64,000 nucleotides of DNA from Acinetobacter sp. ANC 3781 (GTDB lineage: Bacteria > Pseudomonadota > Gammaproteobacteria > Pseudomonadales > Moraxellaceae). The DNA lies in assembly GCF_004331285.1 (NCBI RefSeq), contig NZ_SJOH01000007.1, positions 1-64,000 of the forward strand. Reading direction: 5' to 3'. Position numbers and translations under genes: made by a program. The first letter of the stretch is position 1. Each line of letters starts with the position of its first letter. The notes under the pieces are model-generated. The model ran no database searches, was not told the DNA's origin, and saw nothing but the letters and a program-made list of their open reading frames with translations. Positions 53,663 through 63,065 of the stretch are shown here, piece by piece.

Positions 53663-54142
53663 TTATTGCACTATCGCTGTTAATTTAATCTGACCTGCCT
53701 CAGAAATTAATTCTATTTTTTCAAGACTTAGTCCCATTTGAGCGAGTTGGGTTAAAAAATTTGCCAAAATGGCGTAATTTTCATGTGATGCCAAAATTTG
53801 AATTTGTTCACCTGCTTGTTGAGATGCAACCGATAATCCTTGCTGCTGGGCAACACGTTGCACTTTATCTGCCGCAGTTAACTGCAAATCATTAGCAGGT
53901 TTCATAGTCACCGCATTGCTTTGCATCCACACCATCATGTCTTTTAAATCATTAACGCGGTTTTGCTGTTTATTTGCTGCTGCATGCATAAACCAAAGTG
54001 TTGAACCAATAGCGACAACCACAACAAAAATAGTGGTAAAAATCACCATATAGCGTTCACGTACAGACAACCGATCTAAATAATCGGTTATTTTCTCTAT
54101 AGATTGATCAATAGAGCTTTGCAGTCTTTCTGATGTAGTCAT
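53663..54142 (-). CDS. gspM: Type II secretion protein M
   Basis: A 159-residue bitopic protein. A short cytoplasmic N-terminus with DRLSVRERYMV leads into one membrane helix (about 34-56, VIFTTIFVVVVAIGSTLWFM), then a periplasmic ferredoxin-like domain with ANDLQLTAADKVQRVAQQQG. This is the GspM layout. GspM links GspL and the pseudopilus in the inner-membrane platform. It shares one base with the end of gspL. The other gsp genes are not in this window. Confidence 0.85.
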   Translation of the reverse strand: MTTSERLQSSIDQSIEKITDYLDRLSVRERYMVIFTTIFVVVVAIGSTLWFMHAAANKQQNRVNDLKDMMVWMQSNAVTMKPANDLQLTAADKVQRVAQQQGLSVASQQAGEQIQILASHENYAILANFLTQLAQMGLSLEKIELISEAGQIKLTAIVQ

Positions 54143-55281
54143 TATTGTATTTTCACCAATCCAATTACACCGGTGCCATTCGGCTGGATATTGCCCAATT
54201 CAATTTTAAATCCTTGCTGATTCAGTTGTTGCGTTAACGTTTGCAACGCCGTAGCAGAATTGGCTTTTAGTTCCATATTTAGAACTGAAGCATCGTAATT
54301 GATACGATTTGCCACAATTTGATTCTGCATTAAAACCGGCCCCACCCGACTGAGTAATTGCAAGGCTTGAGTATTGGCACTTTTATTCAAACGTACATGA
54401 CTTTCAAACTGGCTCTTTAAATTTTGTTCAGTCACACGGCTACTCTGACCAAACCAGTATTTATATTGATCGATTGCTTGTACTGCAGTCTGATCTGCAA
54501 CCTTTTTATATTTATACCAGCGCATTGCATCATAGCTAAATTGAACCATTAAAGCTGCGACCAACACAGCAGCACAGGCCTTCCAATAGCCTCCTACACC
54601 AGTACTGTTTTTAGCTTTCGGCAGGATATTAAAAGGATGAGCTTTGGCTTTTTTTAAGACCGGCAATTCATAATGAAAAGATTCAATCTGCTCATGTGTG
54701 ACCATCGCTTCAAGGCTTTGCATTTGTTCAGCAGTAAAATTGCTAATTTTATAACGCTGCCCTGGCGGCTGATAATCCAGAAACAAAGCTAAATCATCAA
54801 TCGAATTACCTATAAATTCTTTTTCACGCACCAGCAACTTTCCTGAAACATGAGCAATGACGGTTTGCCCTGCTTCCGGGCTAGGTAAAATCAGAAAATC
54901 AGGCAACAGGGAAATGACTTTAACTGGAATCAAGCTCAAGGTATGGTTTAGCATTTCTACTGTATTATTTGCCACACCCAAAATAAACAACTGATCTGGA
55001 TTTTGAAAATGATGCAATACCTTCATTGCATCAATAGGCAAAACCACAAATTCTTCTAATAGATATTTAACCCCTTCCACACCCAGTTTTTTATATTGTG
55101 ATTTGGCTAACGTCTGTTGCACCATTTGCACATCACGGCTTGGAAAAAATACCACGGCTTCTTCACCATGATAGGTTTGGGTTTCTTGAATCAATTGTTC
55201 AAGACTAGAGGTTTGATACCAGCTCTCTCCAGTCGACCATTGCCAAACCCCATTGGCTTCAGGCATCCATAAATACAACAT
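54142..55281 (-). CDS. gspL: Type II secretion protein L
   Basis: A 379-residue protein. An actin-like cytoplasmic domain (about 1-225) opens with LYLWMPEANGVWQW and contains the segment VEGVKYLLEEF; a membrane helix lies near 238-258 (ACAAVLVAALMVQFSYDA) and a periplasmic domain follows. GspL recruits the ATPase GspE to the membrane and pairs with GspM. Its gene sits immediately before gspM, as in other type II clusters, but after sixA. Confidence 0.88.
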   Translation of the reverse strand: MLYLWMPEANGVWQWSTGESWYQTSSLEQLIQETQTYHGEEAVVFFPSRDVQMVQQTLAKSQYKKLGVEGVKYLLEEFVVLPIDAMKVLHHFQNPDQLFILGVANNTVEMLNHTLSLIPVKVISLLPDFLILPSPEAGQTVIAHVSGKLLVREKEFIGNSIDDLALFLDYQPPGQRYKISNFTAEQMQSLEAMVTHEQIESFHYELPVLKKAKAHPFNILPKAKNSTGVGGYWKACAAVLVAALMVQFSYDAMRWYKYKKVADQTAVQAIDQYKYWFGQSSRVTEQNLKSQFESHVRLNKSANTQALQLLSRVGPVLMQNQIVANRINYDASVLNMELKANSATALQTLTQQLNQQGFKIELGNIQPNGTGVIGLVKIQ

Positions 55282-55311
55282 TAATGTTTTTCTGCCGTTT
55301 TAATTAATATT

Positions 55312-55767
55312 TTATGTGTTTGGTATAAAACTTTTTAATTGGGTTGACAAGCCAGCTGCAATGACGGCTTGTTCGTAAATGCGCGCCTCAGCCAGAGCAT
55401 ATGGATTAAATGACTCTAGTGTCAATAACGATGAAATATGAGCCACCACATTCATATGACATACCACTACGATAGACTCATAAGGCAACTGGGCCAACCA
55501 TTCTACTGCTGATTTCGCATCGTCTTCAGGTTTAATCTTATTACACACCAGCACAGGCACATTATTAAAATAATGTTGAAGATGCGCCAAAGTTTCTTGA
55601 GCACGCACCAAAGGACTCACCACAAATATATCGGGTTTAATCATGTCCTTTAAATAGGTTGCTGTTTGTTGCGCCTGCTTGTGCCCTCGCTTGGTTAATG
55701 GACGTTTGTCATCATTTCCATTGACCGCAGGAGAAGCTTCACCATGACGGACTAAAGTGAGTTGCAT
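55312..55767 (-). CDS. sixA: Phosphohistidine phosphatase SixA
   Basis: A 151-residue histidine phosphatase: LVRHGEASPA gives the catalytic RHG, SPLVRAQETL the second Arg, and VVVCHMNVVAHI the distal His. The length fits SixA, which removes phosphate from histidine in phosphotransfer proteins. It lies between gpsA and gspL, 76 and 30 bases away, on the same strand, so all three may share transcription. Confidence 0.88.
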   Translation of the reverse strand: MQLTLVRHGEASPAVNGNDDKRPLTKRGHKQAQQTATYLKDMIKPDIFVVSPLVRAQETLAHLQHYFNNVPVLVCNKIKPEDDAKSAVEWLAQLPYESIVVVCHMNVVAHISSLLTLESFNPYALAEARIYEQAVIAAGLSTQLKSFIPNT

Positions 55768-55843
55768 AAAATTTCCTTATTCTCCATCTGCAGCAATTAT
55801 AACCCAGCTTTATGACAGAGCTCATTCATTCCAATATTTGAAA

Positions 55844-56917
55844 TTAAACTTCATGGTGTGGCAAAACAAATTCCACATCACTACGGTGCCCATTTTTCAT
55901 CAGTGAAAGTGCGATACTTAAAGGCGGTGCACCTTCAAAAATCACATCATACAAAGCACTGGTAATCGGCATATATACATCCAATTCTTCTGAACGACTG
56001 CGCACCTGAATAATCGTATTGATCCCTTCCGCCGTCTGCCCCAATTCCTCAGTCGCCTGTTGCAAGCTTTTACCTGACCCCAAAGCAAAACCAACCTGGT
56101 AATTACGACTTAGTGGACTGCTACAAGTCGCAAATAAATCACCAACCCCTGACAACCCGAGGAACGTCAGTGGATTTGCTCCCAATTTCACTGCAAAACG
56201 GCTCATTTCAGCCAATGCACGAGTTAAAATCATACTTTTGGTATTTTCACCGACTTTATAAGCCGCAGCCATACCCATTGCAACGGCATAGATATTTTTT
56301 AATGCCCCGCCAAGTTCCACACCATGAACATCGTCACTTGCAAATACACGAAATAATGCACTGTGCAAGGCTTGCTGTACTGCATAACGTACCAGTTCGG
56401 ACTGACTGGCAATCACCGTACCTGCGGGCTGACCTGCCATAATTTCTTTGGCTAGGTTCGGCCCTGAAAGTACACCATAAGGCACTTCAGGTAATTCTTC
56501 ACGAATAATATCACTCATAAAACTAAAGGTTTTTGCCTCAATACCTTTGGTTAAGGATATGACCGCCTGTGAAGTAATGAATGGCTTAATTTGTTTGAGT
56601 ACATCACGAAAAGAATGACTTGGAATCGCCACTAGAATAATGTCACGATTACAAATAGCAGTTTCCAAATCCGTTACTGCCTTTAATCCTGATTCTAAAT
56701 TAAAATCTGGCAAATACCGTTTATTGATATGGGTTTGATTGATTTCATTGGCAGCTACTTCGTCACGAATCCAGATCATGGTATCACAACCATTTCTTAC
56801 AGCTGTATTCGCCATGGCAGTACCAAAACTGCCACCCCCTAAAACGGTTACCCGTAACGCTGTTTTTTGATCTACCGATACCGGTTGAACAAGATCTGAA
56901 AATTTCAATTCTGACAT
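55844..56917 (-). CDS. gpsA: Glycerol-3-phosphate dehydrogenase [NAD(P)+]
   Basis: A 357-residue enzyme that reduces dihydroxyacetone phosphate to glycerol-3-phosphate for phospholipid synthesis. The NAD(P) loop is VLGGGSFGTAMAN, with SLTKGIEAKTF, LSGPNLAKEI, the catalytic-lysine region ALKNIYAVAMG, and SGVGDLFATC. The N-terminus is about 18 residues longer than in E. coli before the Rossmann strand. It lies 33 bases downstream of the nitroreductase gene. Confidence 0.96.
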   Translation of the reverse strand: MSELKFSDLVQPVSVDQKTALRVTVLGGGSFGTAMANTAVRNGCDTMIWIRDEVAANEINQTHINKRYLPDFNLESGLKAVTDLETAICNRDIILVAIPSHSFRDVLKQIKPFITSQAVISLTKGIEAKTFSFMSDIIREELPEVPYGVLSGPNLAKEIMAGQPAGTVIASQSELVRYAVQQALHSALFRVFASDDVHGVELGGALKNIYAVAMGMAAAYKVGENTKSMILTRALAEMSRFAVKLGANPLTFLGLSGVGDLFATCSSPLSRNYQVGFALGSGKSLQQATEELGQTAEGINTIIQVRSRSEELDVYMPITSALYDVIFEGAPPLSIALSLMKNGHRSDVEFVLPHHEV

Positions 56918-56950
56918 TATTTTTATATCTCAATTCATGATTCAATAAAG

Positions 56951-57526
56951 TTATTTATTCCAATAACTCACATAATTTTGGCTATTTATTTCTGCACGTG
57001 CAGGAATCGCTTTTACGGCTGTTCCAATATAAATAATTCCAGAAATCAAATCTTCGGCTGCAAGACCTAAAGCCTGCTTAAATAACCTTGATTCAATCAC
57101 TGCACCGCTTCGCCAAATGGTCGAAAAACCTTGAACTTGCAAGGAGAGCAAAAAGTTTTGTATCGCTGCACCGGTACTTAAGGTTTGCTCAAAATCAGGA
57201 ACTTTCGGATGCGGTTTAAATTCCGTTAATGCTAAAACCAAAAGTGGGGCGCGAAAAGGATGGTTTTTAACACGGTCTAACTGAGACTGATCTGTTTCAC
57301 CCAGATCTGCGATTGCTTGAGATAACAATTCACCAAAAGCTTCACGCTGATCATTCGGAATGACGACAAAACGAGTCGGTTTGAGGCGGTGATGATCTGG
57401 TGCTGTCAATGCAGCCTGAAAGGCTTTTTCCAACTGCGCCGCATTCGGTGCAGGCTCAACCAAATGACCAATTGATTGACGCTGATGAATATTAAGATGA
57501 ACCGTATCTACCGCTGAATCCGTCAT
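56951..57526 (-). CDS. Nitroreductase family protein (YdjA-like)
   Basis: A 191-residue FMN-dependent nitroreductase. IHQRQSIGHLVEPAPNAAQL gives the FMN phosphate site, and LKPTRFVVIPNDQ, LSTGAAIQNFLLSLQVQG and ISGIIYIGTAVK follow the compact YdjA type. Substrates are likely small nitro or quinone compounds; the biological one is not known. It is the first gene of the run into gpsA. Confidence 0.88.
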   Translation of the reverse strand: MTDSAVDTVHLNIHQRQSIGHLVEPAPNAAQLEKAFQAALTAPDHHRLKPTRFVVIPNDQREAFGELLSQAIADLGETDQSQLDRVKNHPFRAPLLVLALTEFKPHPKVPDFEQTLSTGAAIQNFLLSLQVQGFSTIWRSGAVIESRLFKQALGLAAEDLISGIIYIGTAVKAIPARAEINSQNYVSYWNK

Positions 57527-57748
57527 TAACTTCTATATCTATGTACTAAAATATTTGATCAAGATTAGCATATTCTTATTCAGATACTCTAGAGTATTAA
57601 ATCAATGCTTCCCTCTTCATTTCAGTCTTAAAGGTAGAGTAAACACAGAGTAACCATATAAAACTGCATATTTTATACAAGTCCTTCAAAAATCATTCAA
57701 AAAATTATGTTCCAATAATTTTAATTCTTTACGATCTTGGGGAAAACA

Positions 57749-58129
57749 ATGAATAAAGTTTTGGTACTCACTTCAACAATTGCAGCAACTATTATTCTAA
57801 GCGCCTGTACATCAAACCCAACCAACTCATTGGCTATTCAAAAGCAAAATAACCAATATGAAGTGACTGGTGTAGGTAAAACCAATCTCATTTCAAAAAA
57901 TAATGCCATTACTGCCGCCAACAATACCTGCGGTAAAAAAGCCACTGCGATCATCATTGATGAAAAAACTGAATACAACGGTGCTTTAAAAGGAGTTGTG
58001 GATGAAAAAACAGGACAAATGATTCAAGCTGCAACCAGTGTTCTAGGTACTTTAGCGGGTAAAAGTGGTAGCCTAGCTCGTGATGACGATTATCAAACAG
58101 TTCTCACTTTTAGCTGCCGAGCAAACTAA
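57749..58129 (+). CDS. Putative lipoprotein of unknown function
   Basis: A 126-residue lipoprotein from the ATG at 57749, with GGGGAAAA just upstream; the frame extends to a TTG at 57737, which would overlap that site. The signal VLTSTIAATIILSAC places the lipid on a Cys near residue 20. The mature part has a compact TEYNGALKGVVDEKTGQMIQ region and a final Cys (FSCRAN) that may pair with NTCGKK. No family was recognised. A bidirectional terminator follows. Confidence 0.78.
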   Translation: MNKVLVLTSTIAATIILSACTSNPTNSLAIQKQNNQYEVTGVGKTNLISKNNAITAANNTCGKKATAIIIDEKTEYNGALKGVVDEKTGQMIQAATSVLGTLAGKSGSLARDDDYQTVLTFSCRAN

Positions 58130-58193
58130 TTTGCTTAGAGAATCAGTCTATTTCATCGTATCACCCAAACAATGATATTTTAACTAATACACT

Positions 58194-58227
58194 AATCAAA
58201 AGCCGCTTATTTTAAGCGGCTTTTGAT
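58194..58227. terminator. Bidirectional terminator
   Basis: AAAAGCCGCTTA pairs with TAAGCGGCTTTT around a short T loop. It is shared by the lipoprotein gene and the convergent helicase gene. Confidence 0.9.
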
Positions 58228-58250
58228 TTTACATTTTAATTAATGCCAGA

Positions 58251-59402
58251 TTAACAATAACCTTCCATACGGGTTAAAGGTAATTTTTGACCAATAGCTT
58301 TTTCAATCTCTGGAAGATAGAACGCATCATCTTCAGATAGGAAACTAATACTTACACCACGCGCACCCGCACGACCGGTACGACCAATACGGTGCACATA
58401 ATCATCCGACTGTTCAGGCAAAGTAAAATTCACCACATGTGAAACACCATCCACATGAATACCACGACCCGCAACATCAGTTGCAATCATAATATTATGT
58501 TGACCATTTTTAAATTGATCTAGCATTTTAGTACGCTTATCTTGTGCAATTTCACCAGACAACATAACTACTTTATAGCCATCTCTTTTTAAATGATCAT
58601 AAAGTTTACGTACCTGGTCACGACGATTAGCAAAAATCATGACTTTTTCAATCGGTTCATCACGTAAAATTTCTTCCAGTAATTTATACTTATCTGTTTT
58701 CGCAACCATATAAACGCGTTGCTCAACATCTGCATTGGTTTTCCTTTCTGGCTCAATTTCAACAGTGATGGGTTCAAACAGCCATTGTTGTGCCAAGTTT
58801 AAAACATCATAACTAAAGGTTGCAGAAAACATGAGGGTTTGACGTTGTTCTTTACGCGGTGAATAACGCACAATCCGTTTAACTGAAGGAATAAACCCCA
58901 TATCAAGCATACGGTCTGCTTCATCAATGACTAAAAATTCGATTTGATCCAACCAGACTTCTTTTTGTTCAACAAAGTCAATTAAACGACCGGGTGTTGC
59001 CACAATAATATCGACAAACTGTTTATTCAATTGTGCTTTTTGCTTATCAAAATCTACCCCACCCAATAGGGTAACCACATGCAAATCGGTAAATTTGGTT
59101 AGCTCTTTAGCATCACTTTCAATTTGTAAAGCCAACTCACGTGTTGGCGCAAGAATGAGCGCGCGTGCTTCACCGCGATAGCGTTGTTCTTTAATCGGAT
59201 TATTGAGCAAGTCATTAATTACACTGACCAAGAAAGCCGCTGTTTTCCCGGTACCTGTTTGCGCACGCCCAATAGCATCATGCCCAGCCAAAGTAAATTT
59301 CAAAACCTTTTCCTGAATAGGTGTCATTTCTTTGAAACCTAAAGCATCAATAGCCTGTTTCAGTTTCGGATGTAAATTTAAGGTTTCAAAACCAGATGAC
59401 AT
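58251..59402 (-). CDS. rhlB: DEAD-box RNA helicase RhlB-like
   Basis: A 383-residue DEAD-box protein. FKEMTPIQEKVL (Q motif), AQTGTGKTAAF (Walker A), APTRELALQI, ATPGRLIDF, VIDEADRMLDMGF (DEAD), MFSATF, then MIFANRRDQ, ATDVAGRGIHVDGV and HRIGRTGRAG are complete. The short C-terminus and overall wording fit RhlB, the helicase partner of the RNA degradosome, better than the longer RhlE or DeaD. Whether it binds an RNase E here cannot be told from this window. Confidence 0.9.
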   Translation of the reverse strand: MSSGFETLNLHPKLKQAIDALGFKEMTPIQEKVLKFTLAGHDAIGRAQTGTGKTAAFLVSVINDLLNNPIKEQRYRGEARALILAPTRELALQIESDAKELTKFTDLHVVTLLGGVDFDKQKAQLNKQFVDIIVATPGRLIDFVEQKEVWLDQIEFLVIDEADRMLDMGFIPSVKRIVRYSPRKEQRQTLMFSATFSYDVLNLAQQWLFEPITVEIEPERKTNADVEQRVYMVAKTDKYKLLEEILRDEPIEKVMIFANRRDQVRKLYDHLKRDGYKVVMLSGEIAQDKRTKMLDQFKNGQHNIMIATDVAGRGIHVDGVSHVVNFTLPEQSDDYVHRIGRTGRAGARGVSISFLSEDDAFYLPEIEKAIGQKLPLTRMEGYC

Positions 59403-59451
59403 ATAAATGTGCCCTAACTTAATATTCAGGAAAATTATAGCCTATTATAAA

Positions 59452-59481
59452 CAAAAACGCCCCAAATTACATTGGGGCGTT
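59452..59481 (-). terminator. Terminator after the cold-shock gene
   Basis: AACGCCCCAA (59456-59465) pairs with TTGGGGCGTT (59472-59481), with a T run on the minus strand. Confidence 0.88.
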
Positions 59482-59500
59482 CTCATGAATAATCAGGCGA

Positions 59501-59713
59501 TTAGTCTAAAGGTTGTACTTCTTCAGCTTGGAAGCCTTTTTGACCTTTAACTACGCTGAATTCAACACGTTGGCCGTCACGAAGTGAACGGTGACCGTCA
59601 CCTTGGATAGCGCGGAAATGAACGAATACATCGTCGCCGCCGTTACGTTGAATAAAGCCGAAGCCTTTAGTGTCGTTGAACCATTTAACTACGCCTTGTT
59701 CACGAGCTGTCAT
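59501..59713 (-). CDS. Cold-shock protein (CspA family)
   Basis: A 70-residue single cold-shock domain. RNP1 reads KGFGFIQ and RNP2 reads DVFVHF, preceded by VKWFNDTKG, so nucleic-acid binding is intact. These proteins melt RNA secondary structure at low temperature or act as antiterminators. Which Csp paralogue it is cannot be told. GAGGA lies upstream of the ATG, and the long gap before the next gene could hold a structured 5' leader. Confidence 0.95.
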   Translation of the reverse strand: MTAREQGVVKWFNDTKGFGFIQRNGGDDVFVHFRAIQGDGHRSLRDGQRVEFSVVKGQKGFQAEEVQPLD

Positions 59714-60095
59714 AAGTTAATCCTCATTGTATTTAATAGAAGGACCACCCGGTGTTGCAAACAGCAGAGTAAACAAGGTTTAAAAATATTTATTATTTCT
59801 AAGCTTGTAATCATTCTGTATTACTATTAACAAAATCCCGGTTATATCCATTGCTATATTCAACTTTAAGACAAAATTAAGTGTGTCATTAAGTTGAATA
59901 CGCGACGAGCTTATCATGGGTTTATAACAATTCATACTGTTTTTTTTGAATAATTTTCTTTTTGATTGAGTTTTATTTTACTAATTATTTCTCTATTTTA
60001 TATCAGTAGTTTTTATGTTGAGATTATATAATTTCATTTAATTTTGGCACCAAATTTGCTAATATTTCAGAACGTATTATCAGAAATTAAATGAG
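59714..60095. other. 382-base divergent control region
   Basis: It lies between the cold-shock gene (minus) and the TusA-like gene (plus) and probably holds a long cold-shock leader. The 15-base inverted repeat at 59858-59899 is its main structure. No further gene was recognised. Confidence 0.45.
59858..59899. repeat. 15-base imperfect inverted repeat upstream of the cold-shock gene
   Basis: ATTCAACTTTAAGAC (59858-59872) faces GTCATTAAGTTGAAT (59885-59899); the arms match at 13 of 15 positions around a 12-base loop. It lies about 145 bases upstream of the csp start. Confidence 0.5.
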
Positions 60096-60329
60096 ATGAA
60101 TGATCTAGCCAGTACAGCCATTATTATAGATGCGATGGTTAAACCCTGCCCCATGCCATTATTAATGCTTAAGCGAGCGATCAAAAATAAATCAGAGCAT
60201 CTGTTTTTATTAAAATCTTCAGATCCGCATAGTCAGCAAGATGTAGTCCGTTATTGCCAAATACATCAATTAAAATGCACTATGACTAAAATAACTGATT
60301 TTGAATATCACTACTTAATTGAATCTTAA
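60096..60329 (+). CDS. TusA-like sulfurtransferase-family protein
   Basis: A 77-residue protein of the TusA/SirA fold. The active-site motif is VKPCPMPLLMLKRAI, with the Cys-Pro-x-Pro signature that carries a persulfide in TusA. The remainder is a short alpha-beta sandwich (SSDPHSQQDVVRYC then KITDFEYHYL). It could feed sulfur to tRNA thiolation or another acceptor. It precedes rpoH by 136 bases. Confidence 0.82.
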   Translation: MNDLASTAIIIDAMVKPCPMPLLMLKRAIKNKSEHLFLLKSSDPHSQQDVVRYCQIHQLKCTMTKITDFEYHYLIES

Positions 60330-60465
60330 TTATTTTCAATTAAACTAGAGCTTTTCAAATTTGCATAAAAAATTACATTTCTCTACCCAATATTCCTTAT
60401 TTCAGGAAAATATTGGATTAAGATAAAATTTAAGTGGTTATGTCATCCATTCTGAAGGAGAACAC

Positions 60466-61335
60466 ATGAGTGACAGCAGCAATCAATTGATGCCCCTGTC
60501 ATTATCGGCGCCAGGGGTAAATCTCGGTGCTTATATAAGTACTGTCAATCAGATTCCTATTTTAACGGCTGATCAAGAAAAAGAGTTAGCCGAACGCTAT
60601 TATTACGACCAAGATCTAGACGCTGCAAAAATGCTGGTCATGTCTCATTTGCGTTTTGTCGTTCATATTGCGCGTAGTTATGCAGGCTATGGTCTACCAC
60701 AGGGCGACCTGATTCAAGAAGGCAACCTGGGCCTAATGAAGGCGGTTAAACGTTTTGACCCGAATATGGGTGTGCGTTTGGTCTCTTTTGCCGTACATTG
60801 GATTAAAGCTGAAATTCATGAATATGTGATTCGTAACTGGCGTATTGTTAAAATTGCGACCACTAAAGCACAACGTAAACTGTTCTTTAACTTACGTAGC
60901 CTAAAAAAATCGAGTAAGAAGCTCACTCTCGAAGAAGCAAAATCTATTGCTAACGACTTAAATGTAACACCAGAACAAGTCTTGGAAATGGAAGGTCGTT
61001 TAACCGCCTATGATGCAGCATTTGAAGCTCAGGGTGATGACGATGATGAAGGCTCAACTCATGTCGCACCGGCTTTATATTTAGAAGATAATCGATACGA
61101 TCCCGCACGCTTAGCGGAAGAAGAAGATTATGAGCAACAAAGTACGTCTGCCCTGCATAGCGCAATGGATCAGCTTGATGACCGTTCGCGTAACATTTTG
61201 CAGCGTCGCTGGCTCGATGATGAAAAATCGACGCTACATGAGTTGGCGGCTGAATATAATGTCTCTGCTGAACGTATTCGTCAGTTAGAAAAAAATGCCA
61301 TGGAAAAAATTAAAGTTGCCATGTCTTCTAACTAG
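60466..61335 (+). CDS. rpoH: RNA polymerase sigma-32 factor
   Basis: A 289-residue sigma factor of the heat-shock class. Region 1.2/2 shows [19 protein letters not shown], then [34 protein letters not shown] and [20 protein letters not shown] (the RpoH box region follows at [16 protein letters not shown]). Region 4 contains [19 protein letters not shown]. It directs heat-shock transcription. GAAGGAG precedes the ATG, and its own terminator follows. Confidence 0.97.
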   Translation: MSDSSNQLMPLSLSAPGVNLGAYISTVNQIPILTADQEKELAERYYYDQDLDAAKMLVMSHLRFVVHIARSYAGYGLPQGDLIQEGNLGLMKAVKRFDPNMGVRLVSFAVHWIKAEIHEYVIRNWRIVKIATTKAQRKLFFNLRSLKKSSKKLTLEEAKSIANDLNVTPEQVLEMEGRLTAYDAAFEAQGDDDDEGSTHVAPALYLEDNRYDPARLAEEEDYEQQSTSALHSAMDQLDDRSRNILQRRWLDDEKSTLHELAAEYNVSAERIRQLEKNAMEKIKVAMSSN

Positions 61336-61366
61336 GATATCGGACTGATTTTATTCTGTGATAAAG

Positions 61367-61388
61367 AAAGGGCTGCGTGCCCTTTTTT
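61367..61388 (+). terminator. Terminator after rpoH
   Basis: AAAGGGC (61367-61373) pairs with GCCCTTT (61379-61385), followed by a T run. Confidence 0.88.
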
Positions 61389-61482
61389 CATACTTAAACA
61401 TTTGTATTGTCACATTTGGGCTTTTGTATAAACACTAAAATATGCTAAGTTAGGCGCAAATTTACTCAGGTGATAATTGCTT

Positions 61483-61848
61483 ATGTGGATTGCAATTTCA
61501 GCCCTTAACTTGGCACTTGCAGTCATGCTGGGTGCATTTGGCGCGCATGGCTTAAAAGCGCATGCAAGCGAAGCTCAATTGGCTTGGTGGCATACCGCAA
61601 CTGATTATTTTTTCTATCAGGCCCTTGGACTTTTGGCGCTCGCCATTCTCAGTAAAATTATTCCTCAACTGCCTATTAAAGCCAGTTTTATCCTGATTCA
61701 AGTCGGTATTTTATTTTTCTGCGGCTCTCTCTACATAATGGCTTTAGGTTTACCGCATGTATTAGGGGCTATCACACCAATTGGTGGCGCTTTAATGATT
61801 GCTGGCTGGCTAGTACTGGCGTGGAATGCGTTAAAATACGCAAAATAA
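61483..61848 (+). CDS. DUF423 family membrane protein (YgdD-like)
   Basis: A 121-residue membrane protein of the DUF423 family from the ATG at 61483; a TTG two codons earlier is a weaker start. Four helices are predicted. The conserved LGAFGAHGLKAHASEAQLAWW, then ATDYFFYQALGLLAL, GILFFCGSLYIMAL and ITPIGGALMIAGWLVLA, match YgdD. The function of the family is unknown. It lies 24 bases upstream of thiS and may be cotranscribed with it. Confidence 0.9.
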   Translation: MWIAISALNLALAVMLGAFGAHGLKAHASEAQLAWWHTATDYFFYQALGLLALAILSKIIPQLPIKASFILIQVGILFFCGSLYIMALGLPHVLGAITPIGGALMIAGWLVLAWNALKYAK

Positions 61849-61872
61849 AGTAAGGGTAAAGGAAAAATAAGC

Positions 61873-62070
61873 ATGCATATTTATTTAAATGGCGAATCAA
61901 AAAATACCTCATGTACAAATTTACTGGAATTGATTCAAGAATTGGCCTTGGAAGGCAAACGCTTTGCTGTAGAACAGAATGAAATGATCATTTCCAAAAG
62001 CAAATTGGCACAAACCCCTATTTGCGCTGAAGATCAGATTGAAATTATTCATGCCGTCGGTGGCGGCTAA
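61873..62070 (+). CDS. thiS: Sulfur carrier protein ThiS
   Basis: A 65-residue ubiquitin-like sulfur carrier. It opens MHIYLNGE and ends with the essential HAVGGG, whose terminal Gly-Gly is adenylated and turned into a thiocarboxylate. It donates sulfur to ThiG for the thiazole ring of thiamine. It is translated 12 bases before thiG. ThiF and ThiI partners are not in the window. Confidence 0.95.
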   Translation: MHIYLNGESKNTSCTNLLELIQELALEGKRFAVEQNEMIISKSKLAQTPICAEDQIEIIHAVGGG

Positions 62071-62082
62071 TTCGGAGCTCCC

Positions 62083-62868
62083 ATGGAAGATACCCCGCTT
62101 ATAATCGGTTCACGTACCTTTAATTCACGTCTATTGGTCGGTACAGGTAAATATAAAGATTTAACTGAAACCGATTTAGCCATTCAAGCCAGCGGTGCAG
62201 AAATTGTTACAGTGGCCATCCGCCGTGTAAACATTGGACAGCACCCTGACCAGCCGAATTTACTTTCTGTTTTGCCACCTGAAAAATATACCATTCTGCC
62301 GAATACAGCGGGTTGTTTTGATAGCAACAGTGCAATCCGTACCTGTATGCTGGCGCGTGAACTATTGGATGGTCACAATCTGGTTAAGCTGGAAGTGCTA
62401 GGTGATGAAAAAACGTTGTATCCGAATATCACCGAAACTTTAAAAGCTGCTCGCACCTTAATTGACGATGGCTTTGAGATTATGGTCTACACCTCGGATG
62501 ATCCGATTGTGGCGCAAGAGTTAGAGAGCATGGGCTGTGTTGCGATTATGCCTTTAGGCAGCCTGATTGGCTCAGGTTTAGGCATCTTGAATCCGCACAC
62601 CATTTCTATTATTAAAGAAAATGCCAAAGTTCCGGTATTGGTGGATGCCGGGGTGGGTACAGCGAGTGATGCTGCAATTGCCATGGAATTGGGTTGCGAC
62701 GGCGTACTCATGAATACCGCAATTGCGGCTGCACAAAACCCTATCTTAATGGCATCTGCGATGAAAAAAGCGGTTGAAGCGGGTCGCGAAGCATTTTTAG
62801 CGGGTCGGATGCCACGTAAACGTATGGCAAACGCAAGTTCACCTGAAACCGGTTATTTCTTTAAATAA
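62083..62868 (+). CDS. thiG: Thiazole synthase
   Basis: A 261-residue TIM-barrel enzyme that builds the thiazole phosphate moiety from deoxyxylulose phosphate, dehydroglycine and ThiS thiocarboxylate. [34 protein letters not shown] with the Schiff-base Lys, [23 protein letters not shown] and [11 protein letters not shown] are all present. It forms an operon with thiS, ending at a strong hairpin at 62912. Confidence 0.97.
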   Translation: MEDTPLIIGSRTFNSRLLVGTGKYKDLTETDLAIQASGAEIVTVAIRRVNIGQHPDQPNLLSVLPPEKYTILPNTAGCFDSNSAIRTCMLARELLDGHNLVKLEVLGDEKTLYPNITETLKAARTLIDDGFEIMVYTSDDPIVAQELESMGCVAIMPLGSLIGSGLGILNPHTISIIKENAKVPVLVDAGVGTASDAAIAMELGCDGVLMNTAIAAAQNPILMASAMKKAVEAGREAFLAGRMPRKRMANASSPETGYFFK

Positions 62869-62911
62869 AGTTAAAAACCTTAAAAAGGGCTCAACAAGAG
62901 TAATGCTGATC

Positions 62912-62946
62912 AGTTAAGGGGTTCGACCATAAACTCCTTAACTTTT
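62912..62946 (+). terminator. Terminator of the thiSG operon
   Basis: A 12-base stem (62912-62923 with 62932-62943, one G-U pair) around CGACCATA is followed by TTTT. Confidence 0.82.
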
Positions 62947-63002
62947 GAGTTATTCACAGCGGGTTCTTATCTTTTTAAATCAAACATTTGGAGTTCGTCA
63001 GT

Positions 63003-63065
63003 TCTTTTGTTTAGCCAAAAGAGAAGTAAAGCTTCGCAAGAAAAGCCTCTTGCGGTGCAGCGCAC
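63003..63065. repeat. Cluster of three short hairpins
   Basis: TCTTTTG/CAAAAGA (63003-63022), CGCAAGA/TCTTGCG (63035-63054) and GTGC/GCAC (63055-63065) follow each other. The first shares its core, CTTTTGTTT then CAAAAG, with the hairpin at 30357-30382, suggesting a dispersed repeat. Confidence 0.5.
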
